DNA of 64,000 bases from contig NZ_JACWZY010000009.1 of NCBI RefSeq assembly GCF_014699005.1, positions 62,001 through 126,000 of the forward strand, written 5' to 3'. The translations under genes and the position numbers were made by a program. Of this stretch, positions 1 to 8,541 are shown in pieces. A model generated the notes under the pieces. The model had not been told where the DNA came from, searched no databases, and saw only the letters and a list, made by a program, of their open reading frames with translations. How positions within the stretch are numbered: position 1 is the stretch's first letter; the number at the start of each line of letters is the position of its first letter. Source of the DNA: Spirosoma profusum. Lineage in GTDB: Bacteria; Bacteroidota; Bacteroidia; Cytophagales; Spirosomataceae.

Positions 1-251
1 GGTGTTTCCGGTGAACAATCGTAAAAAATGTATTCGCCCGTCCTGGTATCCTGACCTACTACGTCTGGTTCACCACCCGTATTTTCCATTTCGTTAAGCG
101 ACCATAGTTTACCTGGATTTGCTTCCAGTTTTGCCTGAACTTCAGCCCAGTCAAGACCGGAATGACGGTTCATGTTTTTGTCAAAACGAGCTTTCAATAC
201 GTTGAGAAGTTCTTTCTGTTGTTCGCTCGATAATTGATTTTCAGTATTCAT
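1..251 (-). CDS. DUF4256 family protein, 3' part outside window
   Basis: Reading the minus strand from an ATG at 249-251 gives an 83-codon open frame running off the left edge. It starts MNTENQLSSEQQKELLNVLK and contains NMNRHSGLDW, KLWSLNEMENTGGEPDVVG and GEYIFYDCSPET, which I recognise as the N-terminal part of the DUF4256 family (usually about 185-190 residues). The function of that family is unknown. It is the last visible gene of the ArsR operon, 12 bp after the DoxX stop codon, so it is probably co-regulated with ArsR. The C-terminal half lies outside the window. Confidence 0.85.
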   Translation of the reverse strand, partial: MNTENQLSSEQQKELLNVLKARFDKNMNRHSGLDWAEVQAKLEANPGKLWSLNEMENTGGEPDVVGQDTRTGEYIFYDCSPET

Positions 252-263
252 TTTATTTGTTGT

Positions 264-653
264 TTAATTAAGGAAAACTAGTTTTCTAGTATCGGGGCGG
301 AAATACCAGGATACGATGGTAAGCGCCAGTAGAAGCAAGGCAGGCAGGATTTCAGGGATTGGGTCACCCGATGCGATATGTGAAAATATCGCTCCAGACA
401 TCATAAAGAAGAAACCGGCATACGCCCATTCTTTTAGTAAAGGAAATTTAGGAATGAGCACGGCTACCACGCCCAGAATTTTGCAGATGCCCAGCAAGTT
501 TAGCAAATACGCTGGATAACCCGCATGCGTGAGCATATCGAGGCCGCCCTGACCCTCCTTCATGGTCAATAACTGGACTACGCCGGTCGACAGCATCCCC
601 AAAGAAAGCCAAAGGGTAGCTACCCAATAGATGATTTTATTGCGCTTTGTCAT
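264..653 (-). CDS. DoxX-like small membrane protein
   Basis: The product is a 129-residue, very hydrophobic protein with four predicted membrane segments (roughly residues 9-28, 45-66, 72-92 and 100-118), the size and topology of the DoxX/DoxX-like family. Its role is unknown here; some relatives act with quinone or thiol oxidoreductases. Its start overlaps the stop of the upstream SRPBCC gene by 17 bp and DUF4256 follows after 12 bp, so it sits inside one ArsR-headed transcript. ArsR-AHSA1-DoxX clusters are frequent in Bacteroidota, which supports the call. Confidence 0.85.
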   Translation of the reverse strand: MTKRNKIIYWVATLWLSLGMLSTGVVQLLTMKEGQGGLDMLTHAGYPAYLLNLLGICKILGVVAVLIPKFPLLKEWAYAGFFFMMSGAIFSHIASGDPIPEILPALLLLALTIVSWYFRPDTRKLVFLN

Positions 654-1119
654 GATACGTTAGGATGTTTACTACGTCCTGCAATCGATTGTGGGCCATG
701 TTGATACCTTTCGCAAAGGGCAATTGCATTACCTGGTCTCTGAGCGCGGCTGATTTATAGACGATATGCATGGTAAGTTTGCTGGTATCGTCGGTGAGCG
801 ACTCAAACTCCAGAAACTCAAGCTGGACGCCAAAGGGCGTATTTTCCATTTCAAATGTCCGCGTGATTTTCTGATTCGGGACAAACTCATGGATTGTTCC
901 ATTGAACCCGTGTTTATTCCCCCTGGGATCGGTTGTTTCAAATTGATAACCGCCGTGCTTTTTATTTTCCAGCTTCAGCACTTTCGTTCCCATCCATTGC
1001 TCCACAATGTCAGGTTCAATGTACGCTTTAAAGAGCAGGCCTAAGGGCAAGTCGAACTCCCTGGTTATCAGCAATTCCTGCTTGCCATTTTCAGCATGGA
1101 CTTTTGTTTTTTGTTCCAT
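637..1119 (-). CDS. SRPBCC / AHSA1 domain protein
   Basis: The 160-residue product fits the activator of Hsp90 ATPase homolog 1 (AHSA1)-like branch of the SRPBCC fold: ITREFDLPLGLLFKAYIEPD opens the domain, followed by an EQWMG segment, GTIHEFVPNQKITRTFEME in the middle and the long C-terminal helix. Such proteins have a hydrophobic ligand pocket, and ligands are mostly unknown. The start lies 6 bp downstream of the arsR stop codon and the end overlaps the DoxX start, so translation is likely coupled. An ArsR regulator paired with an AHSA1 protein is a very common two-gene module; the ligand may be what the operon responds to, but that is inference. Confidence 0.88.
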   Translation of the reverse strand: MEQKTKVHAENGKQELLITREFDLPLGLLFKAYIEPDIVEQWMGTKVLKLENKKHGGYQFETTDPRGNKHGFNGTIHEFVPNQKITRTFEMENTPFGVQLEFLEFESLTDDTSKLTMHIVYKSAALRDQVMQLPFAKGINMAHNRLQDVVNILTYHDKAQ

Positions 1120-1125
1120 GATGTT

Positions 1126-1449
1126 TTATTGTTTGGATTGATAGTTTTTCATGATGGCTTCCAGTTTATTGAATCGGTCGTCCCACATCTGGCGAAATGG
1201 CTCAATGAAATCGGCGACTTCTTTCATTTTTAGGGCATTGATGTGATAGTACATTTCCCTACCGTTTTGCTCCTGTTTCAGCAACTCGCACTCGGTGAGT
1301 ATTTGTAAATGCTTTGAAACCGTTGGCCGGGCGGTGTCGAAGTTGGCCGCGATGGCACCGGCAGTCATCGCTTGCGTAGCAACCAGCAGCAGGATAGCTC
1401 GCCTTGTGGGGTCGGCTATGGCCTGGAATACGTCTCGTCGTAAGTTCAT
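1126..1449 (-). CDS. ArsR/SmtB-family transcriptional repressor
   Basis: This 107-residue winged-helix protein shows [18 protein letters not shown] at the N terminus, a recognition region around [18 protein letters not shown] and a wing around [12 protein letters not shown]. The cysteine pair typical of metal-sensing ArsR proteins is not present (one Cys, in TECELL), so it belongs to the metal-independent subgroup that is linked to AHSA1 genes. The ATG at 1447-1449 lies 4 bases beyond a perfect inverted repeat and 18 bases downstream of a TATGTTTG promoter element, so autoregulation is likely. It heads the operon ArsR-SRPBCC-DoxX-DUF4256. Confidence 0.93.
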   Translation of the reverse strand: MNLRRDVFQAIADPTRRAILLLVATQAMTAGAIAANFDTARPTVSKHLQILTECELLKQEQNGREMYYHINALKMKEVADFIEPFRQMWDDRFNKLEAIMKNYQSKQ

Positions 1450-1452
1450 TGT

Positions 1453-1499
1453 GTAGTCATTTGACTACAAACATACGTGTAGTTATTTGACTACGCAAA
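1453..1499 (-). promoter_or_regulatory. arsR promoter with two tandem operators
   Basis: Read on the minus strand, TTTG (1496-1499), a 20-base spacer and TATGTTTG (1468-1475) form a Bacteroidota promoter. Two inverted repeats lie over it: GTAGTCATTTGACTAC at 1453-1468 (perfect 6-4-6) and GTAGTTATTTGACTAC at 1479-1494 (one mismatch between arms). Their centres are 26 bp apart. The distal one fills the spacer and the proximal one covers the likely transcription start, ideal for repression by the ArsR dimer. Confidence 0.8.
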
Positions 1500-1510
1500 T
1501 TTTTAGTTGC

Positions 1511-1562
1511 AAAAAATGGCCTGTGAAGTACTTCGGTTAAAAAGTATTTCACAGGCCATTTA
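1511..1562 (-). terminator. Rho-independent terminator of the serine hydrolase gene
   Basis: The arms AATGGCCTGTGAA and TTCACAGGCCATT extend to a 19-bp stem with one mismatch, and six A residues at 1511-1516 give a U tract on the minus strand. It lies just after the stop codon of the gene that ends at 1584. Confidence 0.8.
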
Positions 1563-1583
1563 AACGACTTGGTAAGGCTTACG

Positions 1584-3170
1584 CTACGCCATTACTTTCC
1601 CAGTCAATACAGGTCGCTGGTCTTTGGCTGTGCTTATTTTGGTCAGGCTTTTCTGGAATTCTACCTGCACACTGTTGCCGTCGAATTTGCACGTAACAGT
1701 ATCATAATGAGCGGTTTCAATAAATCGCCACATCATCACGAACGTATTGGCGTCCTGCCACGTGCCGCTTCCCGCCACCGTAGTGTTGTTTTCGCCGGGG
1801 ATCAACGTATTGGTTATGCGGAGGGGGAGGGTGGGGAACGTAGTACTGCCCTCGGTCCAGCGGTTGATGCCGCAGGTCACCTGATGGTCGCCCCGATTGT
1901 CACGCAGTTTGAAAATACAGCCGTCTTTGCCAAAAGTTAACGTAACGGATTTGGCCTGTAAGCTGTTGTCAGCGAGGTTAAATGTTTTTCCACTAATCTG
2001 GGCGGCCATCGGCGAGGTCGATCCCATGGCAGGAGGAGCGAAGGCCAACGTAGTGAGTTTCTTCGTCAGTGCAGCTTGTGTGCCCTTATCACCCGTACCA
2101 CGTAGCGCGGGCAGAATATGTTTCCAGACGGCATCCAGAATCGCACCCATATCGGCGGTTTCAGAGGTCATCGCAATAACGGCGTCTTCTTTGGGAAGCA
2201 CGATACAGTATTGGCCGAAAGCCCCATCACCCCGGTAAGCATCGTTGCGGCACCGCCAGAACTGGTAGCCGTAGCCCTGTTGCCAGTCGTTATTTTCTTT
2301 GGGTCGATTTCCGCCACCACCCGACTGTACTTCAAAGCGGGTAGCGTCGTTGATCCAGGCTTCATCAATCAGCCGTTTTCCGTTCCAGACGCCTTTTTGC
2401 AGGTAAAGCTGCCCAAATTTGGCGATGTCTTCCGTGCGAACCCGCAGGCCCCAGCCACCCGTATTGATACCTTGTGGCGATACTTCCCAATCTTCGCCTT
2501 CGATGCCCAGCGGCCCGAACAGACGCGGTTTTAAGTACGAAAGAATCGGCTGCCCCGTCAGTTTCTGCACAATGGCCGACAACATATACGTAGCACCGCT
2601 GTTGTAAATGAAATGTGTACCCGGCTCATGGTCAACAGGTTGCGCCAGGAATGTTTTTACCCAACTGGTATCGGTCGCATCTCGGAGAGCTGGTGTCGTG
2701 TCCTTATCATGGCCGGTCGACATGGTTAATAAATCTTTCACGCGCATGGCCGCCAGATTTGCGCTGATGGTAGCCGGTACGTCGTTCGGGAAAAATTTCA
2801 CCACCTTATCTTCCACCGTCAATCGTTTTTCCGCAACTGCCATCCCGACCGCCGTTGACGTAAAACTTTTGCTGAGCGAGTACAATGTATGTTTGAACTG
2901 GGGCGCGTAGGGAGCCCACCAGCCTTCGGCCACCACCTGCCCATGCCGAACGACCATCAGACTGTGGACATTAAGTTTACTCGATTCGACGGTATTCACA
3001 AAATCGAGCAGTCCTCCTGGCATAACACCCTGTGTTTCAGGGAGGTTACGGGGCAGTTTTCCAGTTTTGTACGGGAGCATAATGCCCGTAGCTGGCAGTG
3101 ACGAGGCAACGATAAGACCAGCCGCGCCGAAGCCCAATTGCTGGAGGAAATTTCTACGATTTAGTTGCAT
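1584..3170 (-). CDS. Serine hydrolase, beta-lactamase/esterase family, Tat-exported
   Basis: The 528-residue product starts with a twin-arginine type leader (NRRNFLQQLGFGAAGLIVASS), so it is probably exported folded. The beta-lactamase class C/penicillin-binding fold is shown by the S98-L-S-K101 nucleophile motif in LYSLSKSFTS, by Y189-N190-S191 in the second-motif position, and by GGWGLRVRTEDIAKFGQLYLQ, typical of esterase-like members. The last 150 residues form an extra beta-rich domain. Actual substrate is unknown: such enzymes range from D-aminopeptidases to esterases, and a true beta-lactamase role is not implied. It stands alone with its own terminator. Confidence 0.88.
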   Translation of the reverse strand: MQLNRRNFLQQLGFGAAGLIVASSLPATGIMLPYKTGKLPRNLPETQGVMPGGLLDFVNTVESSKLNVHSLMVVRHGQVVAEGWWAPYAPQFKHTLYSLSKSFTSTAVGMAVAEKRLTVEDKVVKFFPNDVPATISANLAAMRVKDLLTMSTGHDKDTTPALRDATDTSWVKTFLAQPVDHEPGTHFIYNSGATYMLSAIVQKLTGQPILSYLKPRLFGPLGIEGEDWEVSPQGINTGGWGLRVRTEDIAKFGQLYLQKGVWNGKRLIDEAWINDATRFEVQSGGGGNRPKENNDWQQGYGYQFWRCRNDAYRGDGAFGQYCIVLPKEDAVIAMTSETADMGAILDAVWKHILPALRGTGDKGTQAALTKKLTTLAFAPPAMGSTSPMAAQISGKTFNLADNSLQAKSVTLTFGKDGCIFKLRDNRGDHQVTCGINRWTEGSTTFPTLPLRITNTLIPGENNTTVAGSGTWQDANTFVMMWRFIETAHYDTVTCKFDGNSVQVEFQKSLTKISTAKDQRPVLTGKVMA

Positions 3171-3271
3171 AGGGTTCGGGATGGAATCAATTGAGGTTTT
3201 GCTGAAAAGCCGGAAATCGAGATGCTCTACTATTCGATGCGGGTAGCCGATACTATTACTTAGGCTAGAAT

Positions 3272-4279
3272 TCAGTTTGCCAGGCTTGACTGAGAAAGGA
3301 CAGCAAGTGATTCATCAAAACGCTTCGACTGTACGTTACGTAGAAATTGCTGTAGATGCACCCAGGCATATTGACGTTTCGCTTCACTGCTCTCCAGACT
3401 GATTTCGCAATTCCACAGTTGATCATGAAAGTCTCTGAAATCAAGCTTTTCCATCTCCTCTACGGTCTTTTCTGAAATTGATTTACCTCCAGTGCTTAAG
3501 AGTACACATAGCGCAAAACAGAACACGTGGACGATCTGGCTCATGAACAAGAACCTGGCTCGTTGATAATCAGTGGCCTCTTGGCCAAAATAGCTTCTCA
3601 GAAAATCAGTTTCATCCTGTTCGCTACGGACGATAAAATTGCCCATAGCAGCCAGATCAACGTAGCGATCATTCAAAAAGGCCGCTTCCCAATCGACAAG
3701 CCAGGGGCGATCACCATCGAAAATAATGTTGTCGGGCTTCAGGTCATTGTGGCACGAGACGAAATTTTCCGAATCGTTACGTGGGTAAACTTTTATGATA
3801 CGTTCGTAGGAAGCCAGAAGCTCGTTTATCAAGCTTTCCGGAAGAATACCGGTTGCCTGTAATCGTTGCAGAAACGTATCGACGACGTCAACGTAGTTAA
3901 CCCGATGCGAGAATTTAGGTAATTCATGCACCTGCCGAATTATATCGGCCATCTTGGGAATGGCTTCGGTAAAAGAAAACGGTTTTTCTACGATAAAATC
4001 AGTAATGGAAACTCCATCATCACTACTCAAATAGTGGATAGCCGGCGCGATGCCTGCCTCAGCAGCCGCCTGCATTGAACCAAAATAGTGGATTGGCTTA
4101 TCCCGGGTATCGTCCCGAACGACAACCCGTAGCAGATAAGGATTACTACGTATTACGAGCTTAAAAACCAGTGCTTCGGAAAGCCCTTTCGTCATTTGCT
4201 GAATGCTATCCCATTCGGTTACCCCAAAAGCAGTTTGCAGTGCTTTACTTACGGCTGAATGTTTGTTTTCCGGAATCAT
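3272..4279 (-). CDS. APH/choline kinase-like phosphotransferase
   Basis: The 335-residue protein has the aminoglycoside phosphotransferase/choline kinase fold: an N-lobe with TKGLSEALVFKLVIRSNPYLLRVV, then the catalytic loop SCHNDLKPDNIIFDG (Brenner motif HxDxxxxN) and the metal-binding LVDWEAAFLNDRYVDLA. Both catalytic aspartates are present, so it should be active. Members phosphorylate choline, ethanolamine, homoserine, sugars or antibiotics; nothing in the context fixes the substrate. It is flanked by unrelated genes, so probably monocistronic. Confidence 0.85.
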   Translation of the reverse strand: MIPENKHSAVSKALQTAFGVTEWDSIQQMTKGLSEALVFKLVIRSNPYLLRVVVRDDTRDKPIHYFGSMQAAAEAGIAPAIHYLSSDDGVSITDFIVEKPFSFTEAIPKMADIIRQVHELPKFSHRVNYVDVVDTFLQRLQATGILPESLINELLASYERIIKVYPRNDSENFVSCHNDLKPDNIIFDGDRPWLVDWEAAFLNDRYVDLAAMGNFIVRSEQDETDFLRSYFGQEATDYQRARFLFMSQIVHVFCFALCVLLSTGGKSISEKTVEEMEKLDFRDFHDQLWNCEISLESSEAKRQYAWVHLQQFLRNVQSKRFDESLAVLSQSSLAN

Positions 4280-4463
4280 AAAAGGCGATCATTAGAACGT
4301 AACATCGCCAAATGTATCAATGGTTTTTGTACAAAAATCACGTAGGAAAATATATTTTCGCATTGACCTTTTTTGCATACTAACTGAATTTTCGCTACGT
4401 TAACCAATTAGATACCAGCTACTTGAGGGGCATTATTCTGAAAGGCTTCTTGCTGAAAAGAAA

Positions 4464-4503
4464 AAAGGGCTGAATACGGAAGTAGCCCCATATTCAGCCC
4501 TTT
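4464..4503 (-). terminator. Terminator after the sugar isomerase gene
   Basis: AAAGGGCTGAATA at 4464-4476 pairs perfectly with TATTCAGCCCTTT at 4491-4503, with an A-rich run at 4459-4466 that reads as a U tract on the minus strand. It follows the stop codon at 4525. Confidence 0.85.
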
Positions 4504-4524
4504 GCTACGTAGTAAAGTACTACG

Positions 4525-5493
4525 TTAAACCAGAATTTTGCTCAGGTTCTGGTAGCTCGTCTGCACGCTGTCGATGGATGGAGCCATGTCCTGTTCGACG
4601 AAGAAATACTTCATCCCGGCAATGTCGGCAGCTGCGAATGCCTTTTTAAAATCGACCACGCCGTTGCCCACTTCGGTAAGCGTTTTCAGGTCCTGCTTAA
4701 TGTCTTTCGTATGCCAGAGCGGGAACCGACCAGGGTGTTCCTTGAACAGTGCAACCGGATCTTTACCCGCTTTGGTAGCCCAGGCCAAGTCTAACTCCAT
4801 CTTCACCAGCTCTTTATCGGTTTGCGATAGTATCAATTCATACGGCGTTTTACCGCCTTCGACAGGATCGAATTCGGTAGCATGATTGTGATAAGCAAAC
4901 CCGACTTTTGCTTTTTTGCAGGCTTCGCCCGTTTTCTGAAATACCTCGATGGATTTGTTGATTTCGTCTACCGTGGCCACGGGCGTGCTGGCGCAGACCA
5001 GATACGTAAGCCCACCTTCGGCGGCATCATCCACCAATTGCTGGTAGTTATCGCGTAGGCTCATCATCGGCGGCATTTTCGAAAAATCCATACTCGGCCG
5101 CTGGGCACCGGCTGGTGCTTGCCCCGGATTGGCGCTGCCCGGTTGGGCGGCCGGAGGGGTAGGACGGGGGCGGAAAGGCGCTCCCATCGCATGGTGTGCA
5201 CGCCAATGCATGCCCAAATCCTCGACCAATTGTTTAAACTCTTTTGGCTTATAGCCATAATAGCCGCCCCGTGTGCTGAACGCCGATTCAATTTCCTTGT
5301 AGCCGATAGCAGCCACTTTTTCCAGCCTAGCTTTCGGGTCTTCGTTCATCTGCCGGAAAAGCGTAAATAACTGAAGGCCAATAGGGCGCGTAGCCGTTGG
5401 TACCCACAGATTTTCGGCGGAGGCATAGGAAGCAATAGTTAAGCCACCAATTGCTAGCCCTGATTTTTTGAGAAAGTCTCTTCGTGATGTCAT
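4525..5493 (-). CDS. Sugar phosphate isomerase/epimerase family (TIM barrel)
   Basis: The 322-residue product has a Tat-type leader (TSRRDFLKKSGLAIGGLTIASYASA) followed by a xylose isomerase-like TIM barrel: PIGLQLFTLFRQM, YKEIESAF, YHNHATEFD, MELDLAWATKAG, HTKDIK and FVEQDMA carry the usual Glu/Asp/His metal ligands. An alanine/proline/glycine-rich insert lies near residues 105-135. It follows the PQQ dehydrogenase gene by 93 bp on the same strand. That pairing of a secreted isomerase-like protein with a GSDH-cytochrome fusion recurs in Bacteroidota sugar loci and suggests carbohydrate processing outside the cytoplasm; the exact sugar is unknown. Confidence 0.87.
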   Translation of the reverse strand: MTSRRDFLKKSGLAIGGLTIASYASAENLWVPTATRPIGLQLFTLFRQMNEDPKARLEKVAAIGYKEIESAFSTRGGYYGYKPKEFKQLVEDLGMHWRAHHAMGAPFRPRPTPPAAQPGSANPGQAPAGAQRPSMDFSKMPPMMSLRDNYQQLVDDAAEGGLTYLVCASTPVATVDEINKSIEVFQKTGEACKKAKVGFAYHNHATEFDPVEGGKTPYELILSQTDKELVKMELDLAWATKAGKDPVALFKEHPGRFPLWHTKDIKQDLKTLTEVGNGVVDFKKAFAAADIAGMKYFFVEQDMAPSIDSVQTSYQNLSKILV

Positions 5494-5506
5494 GTTCTTG
5501 TTTATT

Positions 5507-5582
5507 GCAGAGGGCGTGGGGGTAAGGGCAAAGGACTATGCGTGAATGACCAGCCCCGTGCCCTTACCCCTTTACCCTCTGC
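5507..5582. repeat. Long interrupted inverted repeat between two co-oriented genes
   Basis: GCAGAGGG (5507-5514) and GGGGTAAGGGCA (5519-5530) pair perfectly with TGCCCTTACCCC (5559-5570) and CCCTCTGC (5575-5582), leaving a 4x4 internal loop and a 28-base terminal loop. It fills the gap between the PQQ dehydrogenase and the isomerase genes, so it may attenuate or process the transcript, or be a dispersed repeat. Confidence 0.75.
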
Positions 5583-5586
5583 TACT

Positions 5587-8541
5587 TTATTTCTTCACAT
5601 CATTGAACGTAATGGTCGACAGCGAGAGCAGGGGCTCGATGTCGCGGGCCTTATTATTTTTGAAGACAAAGTACACATCATGAACGCCATTCACTGCTTT
5701 CAGATCGGCCTTGAGCGGAGTTGGGCCACGGAATGTGAAACCACCGCCAGCCGGTGCTGCAGCCGTAGTTTGGCTGGCTGGCGCCGACGTAGTACTGGCC
5801 GCTGGTGTAGCTGGTGGCGTTGGGGTAGACGTATTACTTGCTACGGTCGACGTAGAGGTCGGAGACGTAGTTACGCCCCCCGCGTTCTGAATGGCAGTTG
5901 CTGTGGCCGGAGCACCACCCATGCGACGTTCAGTAACCGCTACGTTGGTTTCGCCGATCAAGTCACCCGTAGGCGAATCCAGCCGGATTTCGATGGTGCC
6001 GCCTACGCTGCCTTCCCGCTTCTGCGCCTGTGCCGCCAGCTCCAATTGCTTGATTCCGGTGAGGTCGATTTGCTTAAAGGCGATGTAATCGTTGGTACGT
6101 GGTATTACGTTGATCCCCCGACCCATGCCCTGACCTTTCAATTCGGCACCCTTCACGATGCTTGCCTCAGAAGCGTTCAGTTGAGGACTACGTAGCACAA
6201 TGGTCTTCTCGGTCGTTTGTGTTGGAATATTTTTCACCGCACTGCCCGAATTACCCCGATCGGTGTAGGCCGCCCGGATGATGACCGAACCGCGACCATT
6301 ATCGCCCTCCGGAATTTTCGGAGTGAAGGTTCCTTCAGTGGGCAACGTACTGAATGTTTTATCCGTTACGTGCAGGATGTAATTGATGATCGTGCCCGCG
6401 TCGGCAACCGACATGGCGGGGTGAGCAGGCATTGCTACGTCGCCCCAGACACCGACGCCACCGTTACGTACTTTTTTAATGAGTTTATCAGAAATCCCGC
6501 CATCGCCTTTGTATTTACCCGCAATGTCGACAAACGACGGCCCGACTGATTTGGTCGAAACCTGATGGCACACTTTACAGTCGCTTTGCGTGATCAACGC
6601 CTGCGCTACAGCATATTGGGTTGACGCATCGACGCTTCGTTGCCCCTGCGTTACTTCGGCCAGATCGAAACCTTCCGACGTATAATCGATACTCATCGCT
6701 ACGCGGGCGGGAGCAATTTTTCCCGACGAGAGGCTTCCATCTTCCTTATCAGCTACCTGAACAGCGTATTGAATCGGCTGGTTGGGGAAGAAGAACGTTT
6801 TATTACTTGCCAGGTTGATATCCACTTTAGGGGGCTCATTACCAGCTACGATACGTATCGATTTACTGTTGCTGGCACCCTGCGGGTCAGTTACGGTCAA
6901 CGTAGCGGTATAAACACCGGCCCTGGCAAACGGTACGTTCGGATTGGCGGTGTTGAACACGCGGGGAGCCACACCAGCCGACGAGATTTTCCATTGGTAT
7001 TTCAGCGCATCGCCGTCATAATCCTTCGTGCCATCGGCCGACAACGTAGCCTGGAACGGCACCGTACCACCCGTCGTGCTGGCTGACGCCTGAACGTTAG
7101 GTTTACGATTACCGCCGTTGTACTCGATACGTACCAGTCTGGAGTTGTCGCTTTTGCGGAACCAGTTACTGCCGTATTCCAATACGTACATATCGCCGTC
7201 GGGACCAAATTTCATGTCGATTGGCTCGACAGGGTGATAACTTGGCAAAACGCGCTCCATCGATACGTAATCGCCCTGCTCGTTCATAGTGATGGCCATG
7301 ATCCAACCGCGCGAAAAATCGGTGGCAATCCACTTGTTCTCGTAATACGCCGGCCAGGGACGCTTTGCGTTTTTAAAATCCGACTGGTGGTAAATTGGTC
7401 CACCCGTTGCGCTACGTGCCCCCGAACCCACCAACGGGAATTTTTCAGAAATACCGTAGGGATAATAAATGAACGAGGGAGCTACCGGCGGCAACTCGGT
7501 CAGACCCGTATTATTGGGCGACAAATTGATGGTTTTCTTCGGGTCCTTTTTCTCCAGTGGTTTGTTGTTCCCATAGTCAAAAACCGGGAAAGCCTGATCG
7601 TTGCCAACAAACCACGGCCAGCCGAAGTTACCCGGTTTGCGGGCCTGATTCATTTCGTCGTAGCCACGAGGGCCAATTTCAGAATCTTCGCTGGCGTCGG
7701 GGCCAACTTCGCCCCAATAGATGTAGCCCGTTTTGCTATCGATGGAAATGCGCCAGGGGTTACGGTGCCCCATGCTGTAAATTTCAGGACGAGTTTTTGC
7801 AGTGCCTTTCGGGAACAGGTTTCCATCGGGAACGGTATACGTACCATCGGCTTCGGGGTGGATACGTAGTATCTTACCACGTAGGTCGTTGGTGTTCCCG
7901 GCGTGTCCCTGATCGTCCCAACTGCTACGTCCGGGGCGTTCGTCGGTCTGGGCCGCCTGCTGATTACCGGTGTTGTTACCGACGGTCAGGTAAAGATTAC
8001 CCGCCCGATCCCAGGTCATACCTCCGCCTGTGTGGCAGCATACCTCACGCTGAGTGCCTACTTCCAGCATCACTTTTTCGGAACCCTGCACCAACTTATC
8101 ATTCTGCAATACCCAGCGGGTCAGCAGGTGTTTCTTTTCTGTGGGGTGCGCGTAATACAAGTAAACCCAGTGGTTCTTATCGAAGTTAGGGTCCAGCGAG
8201 AGTCCCATTAAACCTTCCTCAGCTTCCCGGGATACACCTTCCGCACTGACGTATTTGGTATTGACCGGAATGTTGGCGATCAGATCAGTCGTTTTGGTGA
8301 CAGGGTCATATTTTCGAAAAGCACCTTTCCGCTCGGCGATATAAACAGTACCATCTTTCAGTACCTCAAAAGCCATCGGCTCGTCCAAATCGTCGGCAAC
8401 GACTACCGGCGTAAAGCGGCTTTCGTCGGGTTTGGGTGGCTCGTCCTGGCCGATAAATGCCGTTAAGCCAACAGCCAGTCCGGCGCGGAATACGTAACGG
8501 AGGGGGCGCGAAAGCCACGCGTACGAATTTCGGGTAATCAT
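5587..8541 (-). CDS. PQQ-dependent sugar dehydrogenase-PKD-cytochrome c fusion
   Basis: The 984-residue secreted protein begins with a hydrophobic leader near residues 15-32. Residues about 40-470 are a glucose/sorbosone dehydrogenase beta-propeller (EPMAFEVLKDGTVYIAERKG, GGGMTWDRAGNLYLTVGNN, IYSMGHRNPWRISID, EVGPDAS, GRNFGWP-like NFGWPWFVGN). Residues about 485-570 form a PKD domain, and C655-K-V-C658-H659 marks a c-type cytochrome domain that could take electrons from the enzyme. A carbohydrate-binding-like region (about 790-984) is split by a Ser/Thr/Ala/Pro-rich linker near 900-935. The likely role is periplasmic or surface oxidation of a sugar coupled to a cytochrome. The start codon choice is supported by the leader. 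Confidence 0.9.
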   Translation of the reverse strand: MITRNSYAWLSRPLRYVFRAGLAVGLTAFIGQDEPPKPDESRFTPVVVADDLDEPMAFEVLKDGTVYIAERKGAFRKYDPVTKTTDLIANIPVNTKYVSAEGVSREAEEGLMGLSLDPNFDKNHWVYLYYAHPTEKKHLLTRWVLQNDKLVQGSEKVMLEVGTQREVCCHTGGGMTWDRAGNLYLTVGNNTGNQQAAQTDERPGRSSWDDQGHAGNTNDLRGKILRIHPEADGTYTVPDGNLFPKGTAKTRPEIYSMGHRNPWRISIDSKTGYIYWGEVGPDASEDSEIGPRGYDEMNQARKPGNFGWPWFVGNDQAFPVFDYGNNKPLEKKDPKKTINLSPNNTGLTELPPVAPSFIYYPYGISEKFPLVGSGARSATGGPIYHQSDFKNAKRPWPAYYENKWIATDFSRGWIMAITMNEQGDYVSMERVLPSYHPVEPIDMKFGPDGDMYVLEYGSNWFRKSDNSRLVRIEYNGGNRKPNVQASASTTGGTVPFQATLSADGTKDYDGDALKYQWKISSAGVAPRVFNTANPNVPFARAGVYTATLTVTDPQGASNSKSIRIVAGNEPPKVDINLASNKTFFFPNQPIQYAVQVADKEDGSLSSGKIAPARVAMSIDYTSEGFDLAEVTQGQRSVDASTQYAVAQALITQSDCKVCHQVSTKSVGPSFVDIAGKYKGDGGISDKLIKKVRNGGVGVWGDVAMPAHPAMSVADAGTIINYILHVTDKTFSTLPTEGTFTPKIPEGDNGRGSVIIRAAYTDRGNSGSAVKNIPTQTTEKTIVLRSPQLNASEASIVKGAELKGQGMGRGINVIPRTNDYIAFKQIDLTGIKQLELAAQAQKREGSVGGTIEIRLDSPTGDLIGETNVAVTERRMGGAPATATAIQNAGGVTTSPTSTSTVASNTSTPTPPATPAASTTSAPASQTTAAAPAGGGFTFRGPTPLKADLKAVNGVHDVYFVFKNNKARDIEPLLSLSTITFNDVKK

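Noticed and set aside
1584-3170. Antibiotic-resistance beta-lactamase
   Set aside because: The S-x-x-K fold is shared by esterases and peptidases; the leader and extra C-terminal domain fit those better.
5542-6195. Long plus-strand frame opposite the PQQ dehydrogenase gene
   Set aside because: It is a shadow of the minus-strand coding sequence, with odd composition and no recognisable domain.
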